Shown: piece by piece, positions 1-6,937 of the stretch
Layout of the letters: each line of letters begins with the position of its first letter
Numbering within the stretch: position 1 is the stretch's first letter
DNA from: Desulfosporosinus hippei DSM 8344
Lineage (GTDB): Bacteria > Bacillota > Desulfitobacteriia > Desulfitobacteriales > Desulfitobacteriaceae
Length of the DNA: 64,000 bases
Direction of reading: 5' to 3'
Assembly: GCF_900100785.1 (NCBI RefSeq)
Contig: NZ_FNCP01000014.1
Coordinates: forward strand, 1-64,000
Notes under the pieces: model-generated
Database searches by the model: none
Told to the model about the DNA's origin: nothing
The model's input: the letters and a program-made list of their open reading frames with translations, nothing else
Made by a program: the position numbers and the translations under genes

Positions 1-66
1 GGCTCGGCGATACTGTCCACCGGACACTATCGTGCTTTTCGTATACACGAACACGGAAGTTAAGAA

Positions 67-127
67 TCCACATTGCAGGAGTATGCGTCACGAGTCTCAA
101 TGTGGCGAAAGGCTCGTCCGCCTTTCG
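67..127 (+). repeat. 5S-inserted structured repeat, copy 1
   Basis: About 60 bases that fold into two hairpins. The outer stem is CCACATTG (68-75) with CAATGTGG (97-104). The second is CGAAAGGC with GCCTTTCG (106-127). It lies inside the 5S rRNA, where the 3' strand of helix II is expected. It is closely similar to copies at 174-234 and 377-430. Confidence 0.8.
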
Positions 128-173
128 TTCCAGGGCCGATGATACTTGGGGCATAGCCCCTGGGAAAGTAGGA

Positions 174-234
174 TCCACACTGCAGGAGTTTGCGTCACGG
201 GACGCAGTGTGGCGAAAGGCTCATCCGCCTTTCG
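174..234 (+). repeat. 5S-inserted structured repeat, copy 2
   Basis: Same two-hairpin design as copy 1. The outer stem here is CCACACTG with CAGTGTGG. It differs from copy 1 by a paired change (T-A to C-G) that keeps the stem, which is what selection on RNA structure looks like. It sits between helix V and the 3' strand of helix I of the 5S rRNA. Confidence 0.8.
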
Positions 235-258
235 TATCGCCAGGTAACACACAAAGAA

Positions 259-289
259 AGACCATCTCTGAATGAGGTGGTCTTTTTTT
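259..289 (+). terminator. Rho-independent terminator after the 5S rRNA
   Basis: A stem of AAGACCATCT with AGGTGGTCTT, with one G-U pair, is followed by a run of seven T. It lies about 13 bases after the end of the 5S rRNA, as expected for the end of an rRNA operon. Confidence 0.8.
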
Positions 290-376
290 ATGTGTCATCC
301 TTCCACCTCATCTGGGGTGTCTTAAATTCGCCCACGTGGGCGAATTTGGGGAGTCGGGGTTCCACCCCTTCGGGAA

Positions 377-430
377 CACACTGCAGGAGTATGCGTCCCG
401 TGACGCAATGTAGCGAAAGGCCCCCCTTCG
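377..430 (+). repeat. Third, degenerate copy of the 5S-associated repeat
   Basis: Begins CACACTGCAGGAGTATGCGT and continues through a shortened GCGAAAGG hairpin. It lies outside the rRNA, between the terminator and blaR1. Its outer stem has lost pairing (ACACTG against CAATGT), unlike the two copies within the 5S. Its presence outside the gene suggests the element can occur as an independent repeat. Confidence 0.65.
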
Positions 431-456
431 TGACGAAGTGATTCTTTGTGGTTCTC

Positions 457-1368
457 CTATACAGTCGCATTCGTGATGATGGTGACCGCAATGGCCATCA
501 CCAATAGAGCAAAGCAGAGGGAGGATAAGAGAGTGAGCCTTTTATAGGACAAAATAGTTTCAATTCGCACCTTTGTTTTTGCTCCCCCAAATGCCGACGC
601 GAAGAAAGCTTTGCCAGAGGCACAGGTAAGAATGATGAGAGCATACTCCTTTGTCTGAGTTTCATTCAGGCTTTTTAATACCTTTGCATCACACGCCAGC
701 TCCATATCAACAAAAAAATACTTTAGAAAGATCCAGGATAGTGGATTGAACCAATGAACGCAGGCGGTTATCACGGCTATCACCCGAAACAGATTGTCTC
801 TGCGTTCAATATGCACCTGTTCGTGCAGGATGATATAATCTATATCCCCATCAGCTATCTCAGTAGGAATAATAATTTTCGGATGAATAACACCATATAC
901 AGCCGGAGCAGCAATTTTATCTGATTCATAGATATTGTCTCTAATAAGCTTCATTGTCTTAAACTCAGATTTTGTAAAGAAGTATAACAACACCGAAGTC
1001 AGAATGGCAGCACAGCAAACTGTAACCCAAACCACCGATGCGACTTTGAACACATTTGCAAGCAGGTCGGTTTTATATTCAATAGGAAAATAGCCTTTTG
1101 CCCCCATTATACTGTTGGTGGTTGTGATCTGGGGAAGTTCTTTCCAGACGACCACTGTTTTGGTGGTGAATTTTGAAATTAGGCTTAGCAGGCTGTATTC
1201 ATTAGCAATTCCAAAAGGAAGCCAGAACCTGATTAACGGAAGAAGCCATAAGACATATATCGCAAAACGTGGCAGAGCTTTGAGCTTACGCAGAGACAAA
1301 ACGACCAATCCGGTAATACTGCCGATAATACTCATATTAAGTACCCAGTAGAATAGTTCAGATAGCAT
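457..1368 (-). CDS. BlaR1-like M56 family membrane metallopeptidase
   Basis: A 303-residue membrane protein of the BlaR1/MecR1 peptidase family M56. Hydrophobic segments lie near residues 5-23, 33-52 and 110-132, with a last one at the C-terminus. The zinc-protease motif HEQVH with the following ERRDN is near residue 182, and WFNPLSW matches the family. Family members cleave or inactivate a BlaI repressor when a signal is sensed. Full-length BlaR1 (~600 aa) carries an extracellular penicillin-binding sensor; this protein ends right after the last membrane segment and lacks it, so its inducer is unknown. The start follows the AGAGG at the end of the upstream blaI-like gene, three bases away, so the two are co-transcribed. 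Confidence 0.88.
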   Translation of the reverse strand: MLSELFYWVLNMSIIGSITGLVVLSLRKLKALPRFAIYVLWLLPLIRFWLPFGIANEYSLLSLISKFTTKTVVVWKELPQITTTNSIMGAKGYFPIEYKTDLLANVFKVASVVWVTVCCAAILTSVLLYFFTKSEFKTMKLIRDNIYESDKIAAPAVYGVIHPKIIIPTEIADGDIDYIILHEQVHIERRDNLFRVIAVITACVHWFNPLSWIFLKYFFVDMELACDAKVLKSLNETQTKEYALIILTCASGKAFFASAFGGAKTKVRIETILSYKRLTLLSSLCFALLVMAIAVTIITNATV

Positions 1369-1371
1369 AGA

Positions 1372-1728
1372 CTACCTCTTTTGCAGGAGCTTTTTTAATG
1401 CCTCAAGTTCCTCTTCGGAAATATCGTTTTCAATAAATGAAGCGAAAAAGGCCTTTTTAGAGCCATTATACAACTTGTCGATCAGGCTTTGAGTTTCAGC
1501 CTTCTGTACAGCTTCTTTTTTTACTAGGGAAGTGCAGATAAAGTTCGGTTCAGTCCGTTCAAGGGCTTTTTTCTCAATAAGTTTTTTGATAATCGTATAG
1601 GATGTGTTCTTATTCCAGCCGATGGTTTCGGCGGCGATAAGGGTGATTTCCTTTGCCGATACAGGCTCCTTATCCCATACAATGTCCATAATTTTTAGTT
1701 CACTATCAAATAATTTTACTGTTTCCAA
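1372..1728 (-). CDS. BlaI/MecI/CopY family transcriptional repressor
   Basis: A 118-residue winged-helix repressor. The sequence LKIMDIVWDKEPVSAKEI at residues 11-28 and the recognition-helix region WNKNTSYTIIKKLIEKKAL are typical of the BlaI family. Proteins of this family bind dyads as dimers and are removed by proteolysis by the partner M56 peptidase, encoded directly downstream. No beta-lactamase gene is adjacent, so the target gene is not evident; autoregulation is supported by the dyads over its own promoter (1751-1809). Confidence 0.88.
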   Translation of the reverse strand: METVKLFDSELKIMDIVWDKEPVSAKEITLIAAETIGWNKNTSYTIIKKLIEKKALERTEPNFICTSLVKKEAVQKAETQSLIDKLYNGSKKAFFASFIENDISEEELEALKKLLQKR

Positions 1729-1750
1729 AGTTAAACCTCCAGATTATCTA

Positions 1751-1809
1751 AGTAGTATGCCTTTATACTACTCGAATAGTCTGATAATGTAAAGACTATT
1801 TAATAGTCT
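1751..1809 (-). promoter_or_regulatory. Promoter and multi-site operator of the blaI-like gene
   Basis: On the minus strand TTTACA (1793-1788), a 17-base spacer and TAGTAT (1770-1765) form a sigma-A type promoter. An inverted repeat AGTAGTAT...ATACTACT (1751-1772) covers the -10 region. Three half-sites AATAGTCT/AGACTATT/AATAGTCT (1775-1782, 1793-1800, 1802-1809) cover the -35 and upstream DNA. The last two form a perfect 8+1+8 palindrome. This is the expected position for repressor binding by the BlaI-like protein; the assignment is inferred. Confidence 0.65.
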
Positions 1810-1983
1810 GAAATTGTTTAGAAACTTCCCTCTTATTCTCCTTGCTATGATTGACTAGCCACTATACAATAAACTATACGGCCTTATTACATGGAATTCT
1901 TGATACTAGGAATTCGATTTTGAGGCAGCAATCAAGTCAAAATAGTAGGACAGGTGTTAGAAATACATAGTGGGAGATTTACG

Positions 1984-4125
1984 GTGATAAGCGAAAAGGA
2001 TTTCTTTGAAGAAATCAAGGCCAAAGGTTTTGATTTAACAGAACAGCAAAAACGGGCTGTGGTTCATAACCAGGGCCCTCTTTTACTTTTAGCGGTTCCC
2101 GGTGCCGGGAAGACGACAGTTCTCACTGTTCGTTTAGCCTATTTGATTCTTGTGAAAAACATAGATCCTCGAAGGATTCTTTGTCTAACCTTTGGACGAG
2201 CTGCAGCCAAGGAAATGCGAGAACGGTTTGTTGAGAATTTTGGGGCAATAGTAAGGGGTCAAACTGAAGGCTGTGGAGAGATTCAATTTTCTACCATTCA
2301 CAGCTTCGCTTATGAGGTGGTTCGAACCGCTTTTCGACAAAGAGGTACCAGATTTGAAATTATTGAGGAACAAACCGGGGCTGAAAGCAAGACGGGAGTT
2401 CTGCGTAGAATCTACGAAAAGCATAATGCTTCCTCAATTACCGATGAGCAGCTGGAAGGGTTGCAGAATTCCATTTGTTATGTAAAAAATACGTTAAGCA
2501 AACCCGAAGAACTTGAAAATTGTGACATTAAAAATTTCTCTCTAATATATAAGGATTATGAGAACTATAAACAAAGCAGCCGCCCACGTCTCATTGATTA
2601 TGACGATATGCTTTCCCTTGCCTTTCAAGAGTTAGATGAAAACCCGGCCTGCTTAGAGTATTATCGAAAACGCTTTGACTATATTCTTACGGATGAGAGC
2701 CAAGATACATCCCTTCTTCAGCACAAAATCATCGAAAGAGTAGCTAAGCCCCAGAACAATATTTTTGTCGTGGGGGATGATGATCAATCAATTTTCGGCT
2801 TTCGCGCTGCGGAGCCAAAGTACCTATTAGAGTTTGAACAGACGTACCCCGGAGTAAAGATTCTGCGCATGGAGCAGAACTTTCGCTCGACTCCCCAGAT
2901 TGTTGCCGTAGCCCGCGGTTTTATTCGTTCCAATAAGCTGCGGTTTGATAAAACCATGTTTACTAAGAATCCAAAAGGGGGCGTCCTTCAGAGCCAACAA
3001 TTTGAAGGTGTTGGAGAGCAATATCAATTTATTATCCGGAAACTCCAGAGTCAAAAGGATTTAGCCCAGGTAGGGATTTTGTATCGAAATAATTTATCCG
3101 CCATTTCTTTGGCCGATGAGCTGGATCGTGCAAATATTCCCTTTTATATGCGTGAGTCGGGCAAACAGAGGTTTTTCTCCCACTGGGCCATTAACGATAT
3201 GTTAAATTTCCTTCGCTTCTCATTTAACGATAAAAGCTTGCCCGTCTTGGAGCGAATTTGGTCAAAGTTAAGTTGTCCAATCCGCAAGCAACATCTTGAT
3301 TTACTAAGGCAAATGCCAATCGATCATTCAATCTTTGAAATTTTGGCTGAACAACCGGGAGTGACCACTAAGGGAAAAACAGAGTATTTAGACCTCAAAA
3401 AGTGGTTTAAGGAGCTTAATACTCTTTCACCCGCGAAGGCCATCCCCTATATCCGAAAGCAACTTGATTATGATAAAGCGATGAGGCGGATGTGTGAGTC
3501 CCTAGGCTTTTCTGAAGACTATGTGGTAAGCCTCTTGGATGTTCTGAGTTCAATTGCTCAGAAGGAACCCACGATTGTGGAGTTTGCCAATCGATTAACC
3601 CATCTTGACAAGCAAATGGTGACTTCCTATAAAAATAAGCACAAAAATGTTGTTACCCTTTCAACCATCCATTCAGCCAAGGGCTTAGAATGGGATCAGG
3701 TCTACCTAATTGATCTTGTCGAAGGGATCATTCCTGAATGGGAGACAATCAAGGATGATCAAGATGGGAAGAAGGAATTGTTAGAGGAGGAAAGACGACT
3801 TTTTTATGTAGGCATGACTAGGGCCAAACGAGAGTTAACCTTATGTTCTCTGAATTACTATTATCAGAAACGGGTGAAAGCCTCTCGCTTCCTTGGCGAG
3901 GTCAGCCTTGTGCTGCAAGGTAAAAAGCCTCAAGAGGTGATCTCTCAAGTATCAACCCCGCTGAGTGATTTAGTCCCCGGGCTGGTTGTACAGCATAAAT
4001 CATTTGGAGAAGGAGTTATTCTTAAGGATGAAGGAGATATGATTGTCGTTCGTTTTAAGGACAGTTCACAGCGTTCCTTCATGAAAGATATCTGTGCCAA
4101 GCAGAGGCTGATTTGGGCTGTTTAA
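1984..4125 (+). CDS. UvrD/PcrA-like SF1A ATP-dependent DNA helicase
   Basis: A 713-residue helicase with every SF1A motif visible: Walker A PGAGKTT near residue 39, motif II DESQ near residue 237, motif III VGDDDQSIFGFR, motif IV QNFRS, motif V STIHSAKGLEWD and motif VI YVGMTRAKREL. The C-terminal ~55 residues (VVQHKSFGEGVI...) resemble the Tudor-like tail of PcrA. It probably unwinds DNA 3'-5' in repair or recombination. The usual motif II is DE(Y/F)Q, so the serine is a small oddity. GTG at 1984 is chosen because GGGAG lies seven bases upstream; an in-frame GTG at 1954 is an alternative. It is shorter than housekeeping PcrA (~730-750) and probably not the only UvrD paralogue. Confidence 0.9.
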   Translation: MISEKDFFEEIKAKGFDLTEQQKRAVVHNQGPLLLLAVPGAGKTTVLTVRLAYLILVKNIDPRRILCLTFGRAAAKEMRERFVENFGAIVRGQTEGCGEIQFSTIHSFAYEVVRTAFRQRGTRFEIIEEQTGAESKTGVLRRIYEKHNASSITDEQLEGLQNSICYVKNTLSKPEELENCDIKNFSLIYKDYENYKQSSRPRLIDYDDMLSLAFQELDENPACLEYYRKRFDYILTDESQDTSLLQHKIIERVAKPQNNIFVVGDDDQSIFGFRAAEPKYLLEFEQTYPGVKILRMEQNFRSTPQIVAVARGFIRSNKLRFDKTMFTKNPKGGVLQSQQFEGVGEQYQFIIRKLQSQKDLAQVGILYRNNLSAISLADELDRANIPFYMRESGKQRFFSHWAINDMLNFLRFSFNDKSLPVLERIWSKLSCPIRKQHLDLLRQMPIDHSIFEILAEQPGVTTKGKTEYLDLKKWFKELNTLSPAKAIPYIRKQLDYDKAMRRMCESLGFSEDYVVSLLDVLSSIAQKEPTIVEFANRLTHLDKQMVTSYKNKHKNVVTLSTIHSAKGLEWDQVYLIDLVEGIIPEWETIKDDQDGKKELLEEERRLFYVGMTRAKRELTLCSLNYYYQKRVKASRFLGEVSLVLQGKKPQEVISQVSTPLSDLVPGLVVQHKSFGEGVILKDEGDMIVVRFKDSSQRSFMKDICAKQRLIWAV

Positions 4126-4233
4126 TTTGGAGCAACTCCAATCATTTTTTAACTTTGATTTCTAAGATTCCATCGATTCAACTACAGGAACATCCTCAGC
4201 TCTTGGTATTTTAAGACGGGGGGATAAAATGAA

Positions 4234-4866
4234 ATGAGTAAGAGTTTAAAAGTATTATTGACTATTTGCATTATTAGTCTTATAACAACAGGGTGTTCTA
4301 AAACTGAACACACTACAAATGGATTAACTGATGTAGCTCTAAACGCTGATAACTCCCAAGAAAAAGGAATCATCAAAGTCATAGAATTTGATGATTCCCA
4401 GAAAAAGATTATCAGTGGAATTGGTGCAAGTCTAAATGATATTTTTTACTTCGAGTACAATGGGATTCCTAAAGAATACAATTGGCTAGAAGTATGGATC
4501 GAATACTATGAGAAAGGCCAAAAAACCAGTAAACTTTTAAGTATCAATGAAGGGGCAGCTAAGGACGGGAGTATTTTATGCAGGTTTGAAGATATAGATA
4601 ACAAGACAAGAATTACAATTAACGGTAGTAGCTTGCTAAAAGAGAAACCTATCATGGAGCAGAGTGTTACTACCAATAAAAAGAATGTCAGTTCAATCCT
4701 TTGTGATTCTGACGCTGAATTTTTATTGGCAGTTAGAGTTGTCGATGGTGGTAATAGTTCTGCGCTAATACCTGACGAAATTTTTACTGATCTAACTTTT
4801 GATGATCAAGAGTTATACCAAAATGATTACGTATATTTGGTAAAAGGGAGATTTTACTCAAAGTAA
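4234..4866 (+). CDS. Putative lipoprotein of unknown function
   Basis: A 210-residue protein starting with a lipoprotein signal peptide: a basic n-region (MSKSLK), a hydrophobic stretch and the lipobox LITTGC, so Cys21 is the probable lipidated residue. The mature part is hydrophilic and beta-rich in character, with no motif I recognise. A run of G residues at 4218-4223 serves as ribosome binding site. An ATG five bases upstream (4229) leads straight to a stop and cannot be the start. It is followed, convergently, by the FMN reductase gene. Confidence 0.7.
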   Translation: MSKSLKVLLTICIISLITTGCSKTEHTTNGLTDVALNADNSQEKGIIKVIEFDDSQKKIISGIGASLNDIFYFEYNGIPKEYNWLEVWIEYYEKGQKTSKLLSINEGAAKDGSILCRFEDIDNKTRITINGSSLLKEKPIMEQSVTTNKKNVSSILCDSDAEFLLAVRVVDGGNSSALIPDEIFTDLTFDDQELYQNDYVYLVKGRFYSK

Positions 4867-4872
4867 AGTCGT

Positions 4873-5520
4873 TTAAAGGCTTGCAAGTCGAACCCCCATG
4901 TCAAAGGCGTTTTGACAATCGATGGGGAACTGCTCAGCTTTGATCTGGGACTTGTGTTTTAGGTCGAACATGGATGCTTCATACTTGGAGTAATCTTCAA
5001 ACTGATAGGTATCCGCGGAAATCATAAATTCAGAGGTTCCATTAAGTAGTTGCAGCACAGTTTTGTTTTGTTGAAATAAAGCTTCGTAGTTAACTTGTTG
5101 AATATACTCCTTGGGAACATTCATGGTATAAATGAAACCAGAGGATAATTTCCCAGGGAAAACAGAACGATGACCTTCATTATAGGAAAGGTTGGAGAAT
5201 AACAAACGTTCTAAAAAAGAACGCATTAAACCGGTTACATTGCCAAAATAGATAGGTGACCCTAACAAGAGAACATCAGATTGCTCAACTTTTTCTAGAA
5301 CCGCAGTCAGGTCATCTTTCATTGCACAGTGTCCGACGAACTTCGAGTTCTTCCTTTTACAGGCAAAGCAGCTGGTACAACCTTTAAAATTCAAGTCATA
5401 TAAATGAAGGGCTTCTGTTTGCGCTCCCACAGATTTAGCCCCTTCAAGGGCTTTTTGCAACAACGTATCGGTATTCCAATTCTTTCGCGGACTGCCATTA
5501 ACAGAAAGTACTTTTATCAT
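4873..5520 (-). CDS. NADPH-dependent FMN reductase / iron-sulfur flavoprotein-like
   Basis: A 215-residue flavodoxin-fold protein. The N-terminal VLSVNGSPRKNWNTDTLL (residues 4-21) is the FMN-phosphate loop and LLLGSPIYFGNVTGLMRSFLER near residues 87-108 is the second flavin loop. A cysteine cluster CTSCFACKRKNSKFVGHC near residues 49-66 has the spacing C-x2-C-x2-C-x10-C. That resembles the [4Fe-4S] motif of archaeal and clostridial iron-sulfur flavoproteins, though the last gap is longer. It probably moves electrons from NAD(P)H or ferredoxin to a small acceptor in the cytoplasm. The substrate cannot be inferred. Confidence 0.82.
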   Translation of the reverse strand: MIKVLSVNGSPRKNWNTDTLLQKALEGAKSVGAQTEALHLYDLNFKGCTSCFACKRKNSKFVGHCAMKDDLTAVLEKVEQSDVLLLGSPIYFGNVTGLMRSFLERLLFSNLSYNEGHRSVFPGKLSSGFIYTMNVPKEYIQQVNYEALFQQNKTVLQLLNGTSEFMISADTYQFEDYSKYEASMFDLKHKSQIKAEQFPIDCQNAFDMGVRLASL

Positions 5521-6146
5521 TAAAAATCGTCTCCTATCTCCTATAACTTACTTATTTTTGATTTGTTCAATGACATATTCATTATAATGTTCAGGAAGAA
5601 TTAAACAAGTACGCACATTTTTGTGCCTATGTATTAATTTAGTTAACACATTAGCTAAGTGCAGAGAAAAAAGACCTATCCTAACTATTGCTTTCCAAAG
5701 CCAGATTCTCCTCCGGTTATGGAACTTGGGGGCCATCTTTAAGAATTGGCACAAGACCTGAAATCGTTGAAGTTAGGCTTATGTTTAAAAAATAAGGCAC
5801 CTTACCATAGTTATCTCAGAATAGGCGAAAGCGCCAGACTATGTATATCGACTACGTGAAAATAGTCAATTTCTCTGAAGTAACATTTCAAAAAAGTTCA
5901 CTCAAAAGCTTCTATTAAATAGTATAAACGACTTATATAAAGCGATAAGCACGTTGATAGCCTAACAACAATTCAACGTGCTTATCGCTTTATATAGGTA
6001 TCAGGCAGTTCCAGTGAAAAAACACCCTTGGCAAGTTATAGAATACTAAGGGTATTAAAGTATCGGCTTTAAGGATAGGATCTCTAGCGATGAGAATGTC
6101 TTGGTGCTACAGTATGATCAACATGTGGAGAGGATTAAAAAAGGTA
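5521..6146. other. Intergenic stretch without a convincing gene
   Basis: AT-rich DNA between the FMN reductase and the tetR promoter. A 68-codon minus-strand frame (5548-5754) has no recognisable similarity and no clear ribosome binding site. The only clear structure is the long inverted repeat at 5935-5995. Confidence 0.5.
5935..5995. repeat. Long perfect inverted repeat
   Basis: Arms of 23 bases (5935-5957 and 5973-5995) containing AAGCGATAAGCACGTTGA and its complement pair perfectly around a 15-base loop. There is no T-run on either side, so it is not a standard terminator, although both arms are flanked by AT-rich DNA. It could be a small palindromic mobile repeat, a bidirectional terminator or a structured RNA. 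Confidence 0.6.
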
Positions 6147-6204
6147 TTGACACACGAGTAGTTAATAGAGATAATTAAGCAAATACACAATGTGTAATTT
6201 TACA
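6147..6204 (+). promoter_or_regulatory. Promoter and candidate operator of the tetR/phosphotransferase operon
   Basis: TTGACA at 6147-6152, a 17-base spacer and GATAAT at 6170-6175 give a good sigma-A promoter. Just after the expected start of transcription lies the perfect palindrome TACACAATGTGTA (6184-6196), overlapped by TGTAATTTTACA (6193-6204). It is a plausible autoregulatory site for the TetR protein encoded downstream. Confidence 0.55.
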
Positions 6205-6275
6205 ACTAGTGTAATAGTGACGGATCTTCCCATAATTCTTGGACTGTAAAAGAACAACACATAGGAGGCGTAATA

Positions 6276-6899
6276 ATGGAACCAAGGGATGTGCTGGTGG
6301 AAGGCAGGATAGAGCGCAAGAAAAAGGAAACACGGCAGAAAATTATTAGAGCAGCCATGGATTTGATTCAGCGCCAGGGGTTTGACAATACTACCATGGA
6401 ACAAATAGCGGAAGAAGCTGACGTTGCTAGAAAAACACTATATAATCACTTTCCCGTCAAAGAGGCTATTGTTGACGAATATGTCAGAAGCCTTTCCTGG
6501 GAGTTTACACAAGAAACCTTTAATAAATTGCAGGACCTGCCTGATACAAGGTCACGTTTACTGGAGACACTCGACAAAGTATATGAACAGGTGGAAATTA
6601 ACCCGGAAATCATCGGGATTGCAATGGGCTATCGATTAAAAAATATGTTTCAAGGTGAAGGGTATAGCGGTGGAGGTACTCAAAGCCTTATTGCTGAGAT
6701 TATTAGGCTGGGCCAGCAGGCGGGTGAAATCCGGCAGGATATTCAAGCGAAACTCCTAGTCAAACAATTAAATATGCTTCGGGGAGCCGTGGTCATGGAT
6801 TGGTTAAATGATCCGGCTAGGTTAGAACTTCGCAAAGAAATGTCTTTGATGGTTGACCTATTTCTGAATGGAGCCATTGGGAAAGGTGCTAAAAAATAG
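6276..6899 (+). CDS. TetR/AcrR family transcriptional regulator
   Basis: A 207-residue regulator. The N-terminal helix-turn-helix is typical: RQKIIRAAMDLIQRQGFDNTTMEQIAEEADVARKTLYNHF at about residues 20-60. The remaining ~145 residues form the ligand domain, which gives no clue to the ligand. An AGGAGG lies ten bases before the ATG. The gene is 38 bases upstream of a rifampin-phosphotransferase-like gene in the same direction, so it probably controls that enzyme and itself through the palindrome at 6184-6204. Confidence 0.88.
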   Translation: MEPRDVLVEGRIERKKKETRQKIIRAAMDLIQRQGFDNTTMEQIAEEADVARKTLYNHFPVKEAIVDEYVRSLSWEFTQETFNKLQDLPDTRSRLLETLDKVYEQVEINPEIIGIAMGYRLKNMFQGEGYSGGGTQSLIAEIIRLGQQAGEIRQDIQAKLLVKQLNMLRGAVVMDWLNDPARLELRKEMSLMVDLFLNGAIGKGAKK

Positions 6900-6937
6900 A
6901 AATCGGCGTGAGGAGTATTTAGCAAGGGGTGTTTTAT

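Larger units (their letters stand above)
1..246 (+). rRNA. rrf: 5S rRNA, 3' part, with inserted expansion segments
   Basis: Conserved 5S blocks can be read in the right order. The ACGAACACGGAAGTTAAG block is at about 48-65, the GCCGATGATACTTGGGGC block with the rest of helix IV/V is at about 135-172, and the closing TCGCCAGG of helix I is at about 237-244. In an ordinary 117-nt 5S these are nearly contiguous. Here ~60-nt structured repeats sit between block one and block two (67-127) and between block two and the 3' end (174-234). A further hairpin (about 8-33) precedes block one. A rho-independent terminator follows at 259-289. The 5' strand of helix I is not visible, so the gene begins before the window. 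It could be a functional expanded 5S rRNA or a pseudogene disrupted by repeats; the intact core and terminator favour the first. Confidence 0.82.

Noticed and set aside
190-491. Short frames on both strands near the 5S rRNA
   Set aside because: They run through the 5S rRNA 3' end, its terminator and the repeats, and have no recognisable similarity.
5548-5754. 68-codon minus-strand frame
   Set aside because: No ribosome binding site, no recognised similarity, unusual composition; it may be debris but nothing supports a gene.
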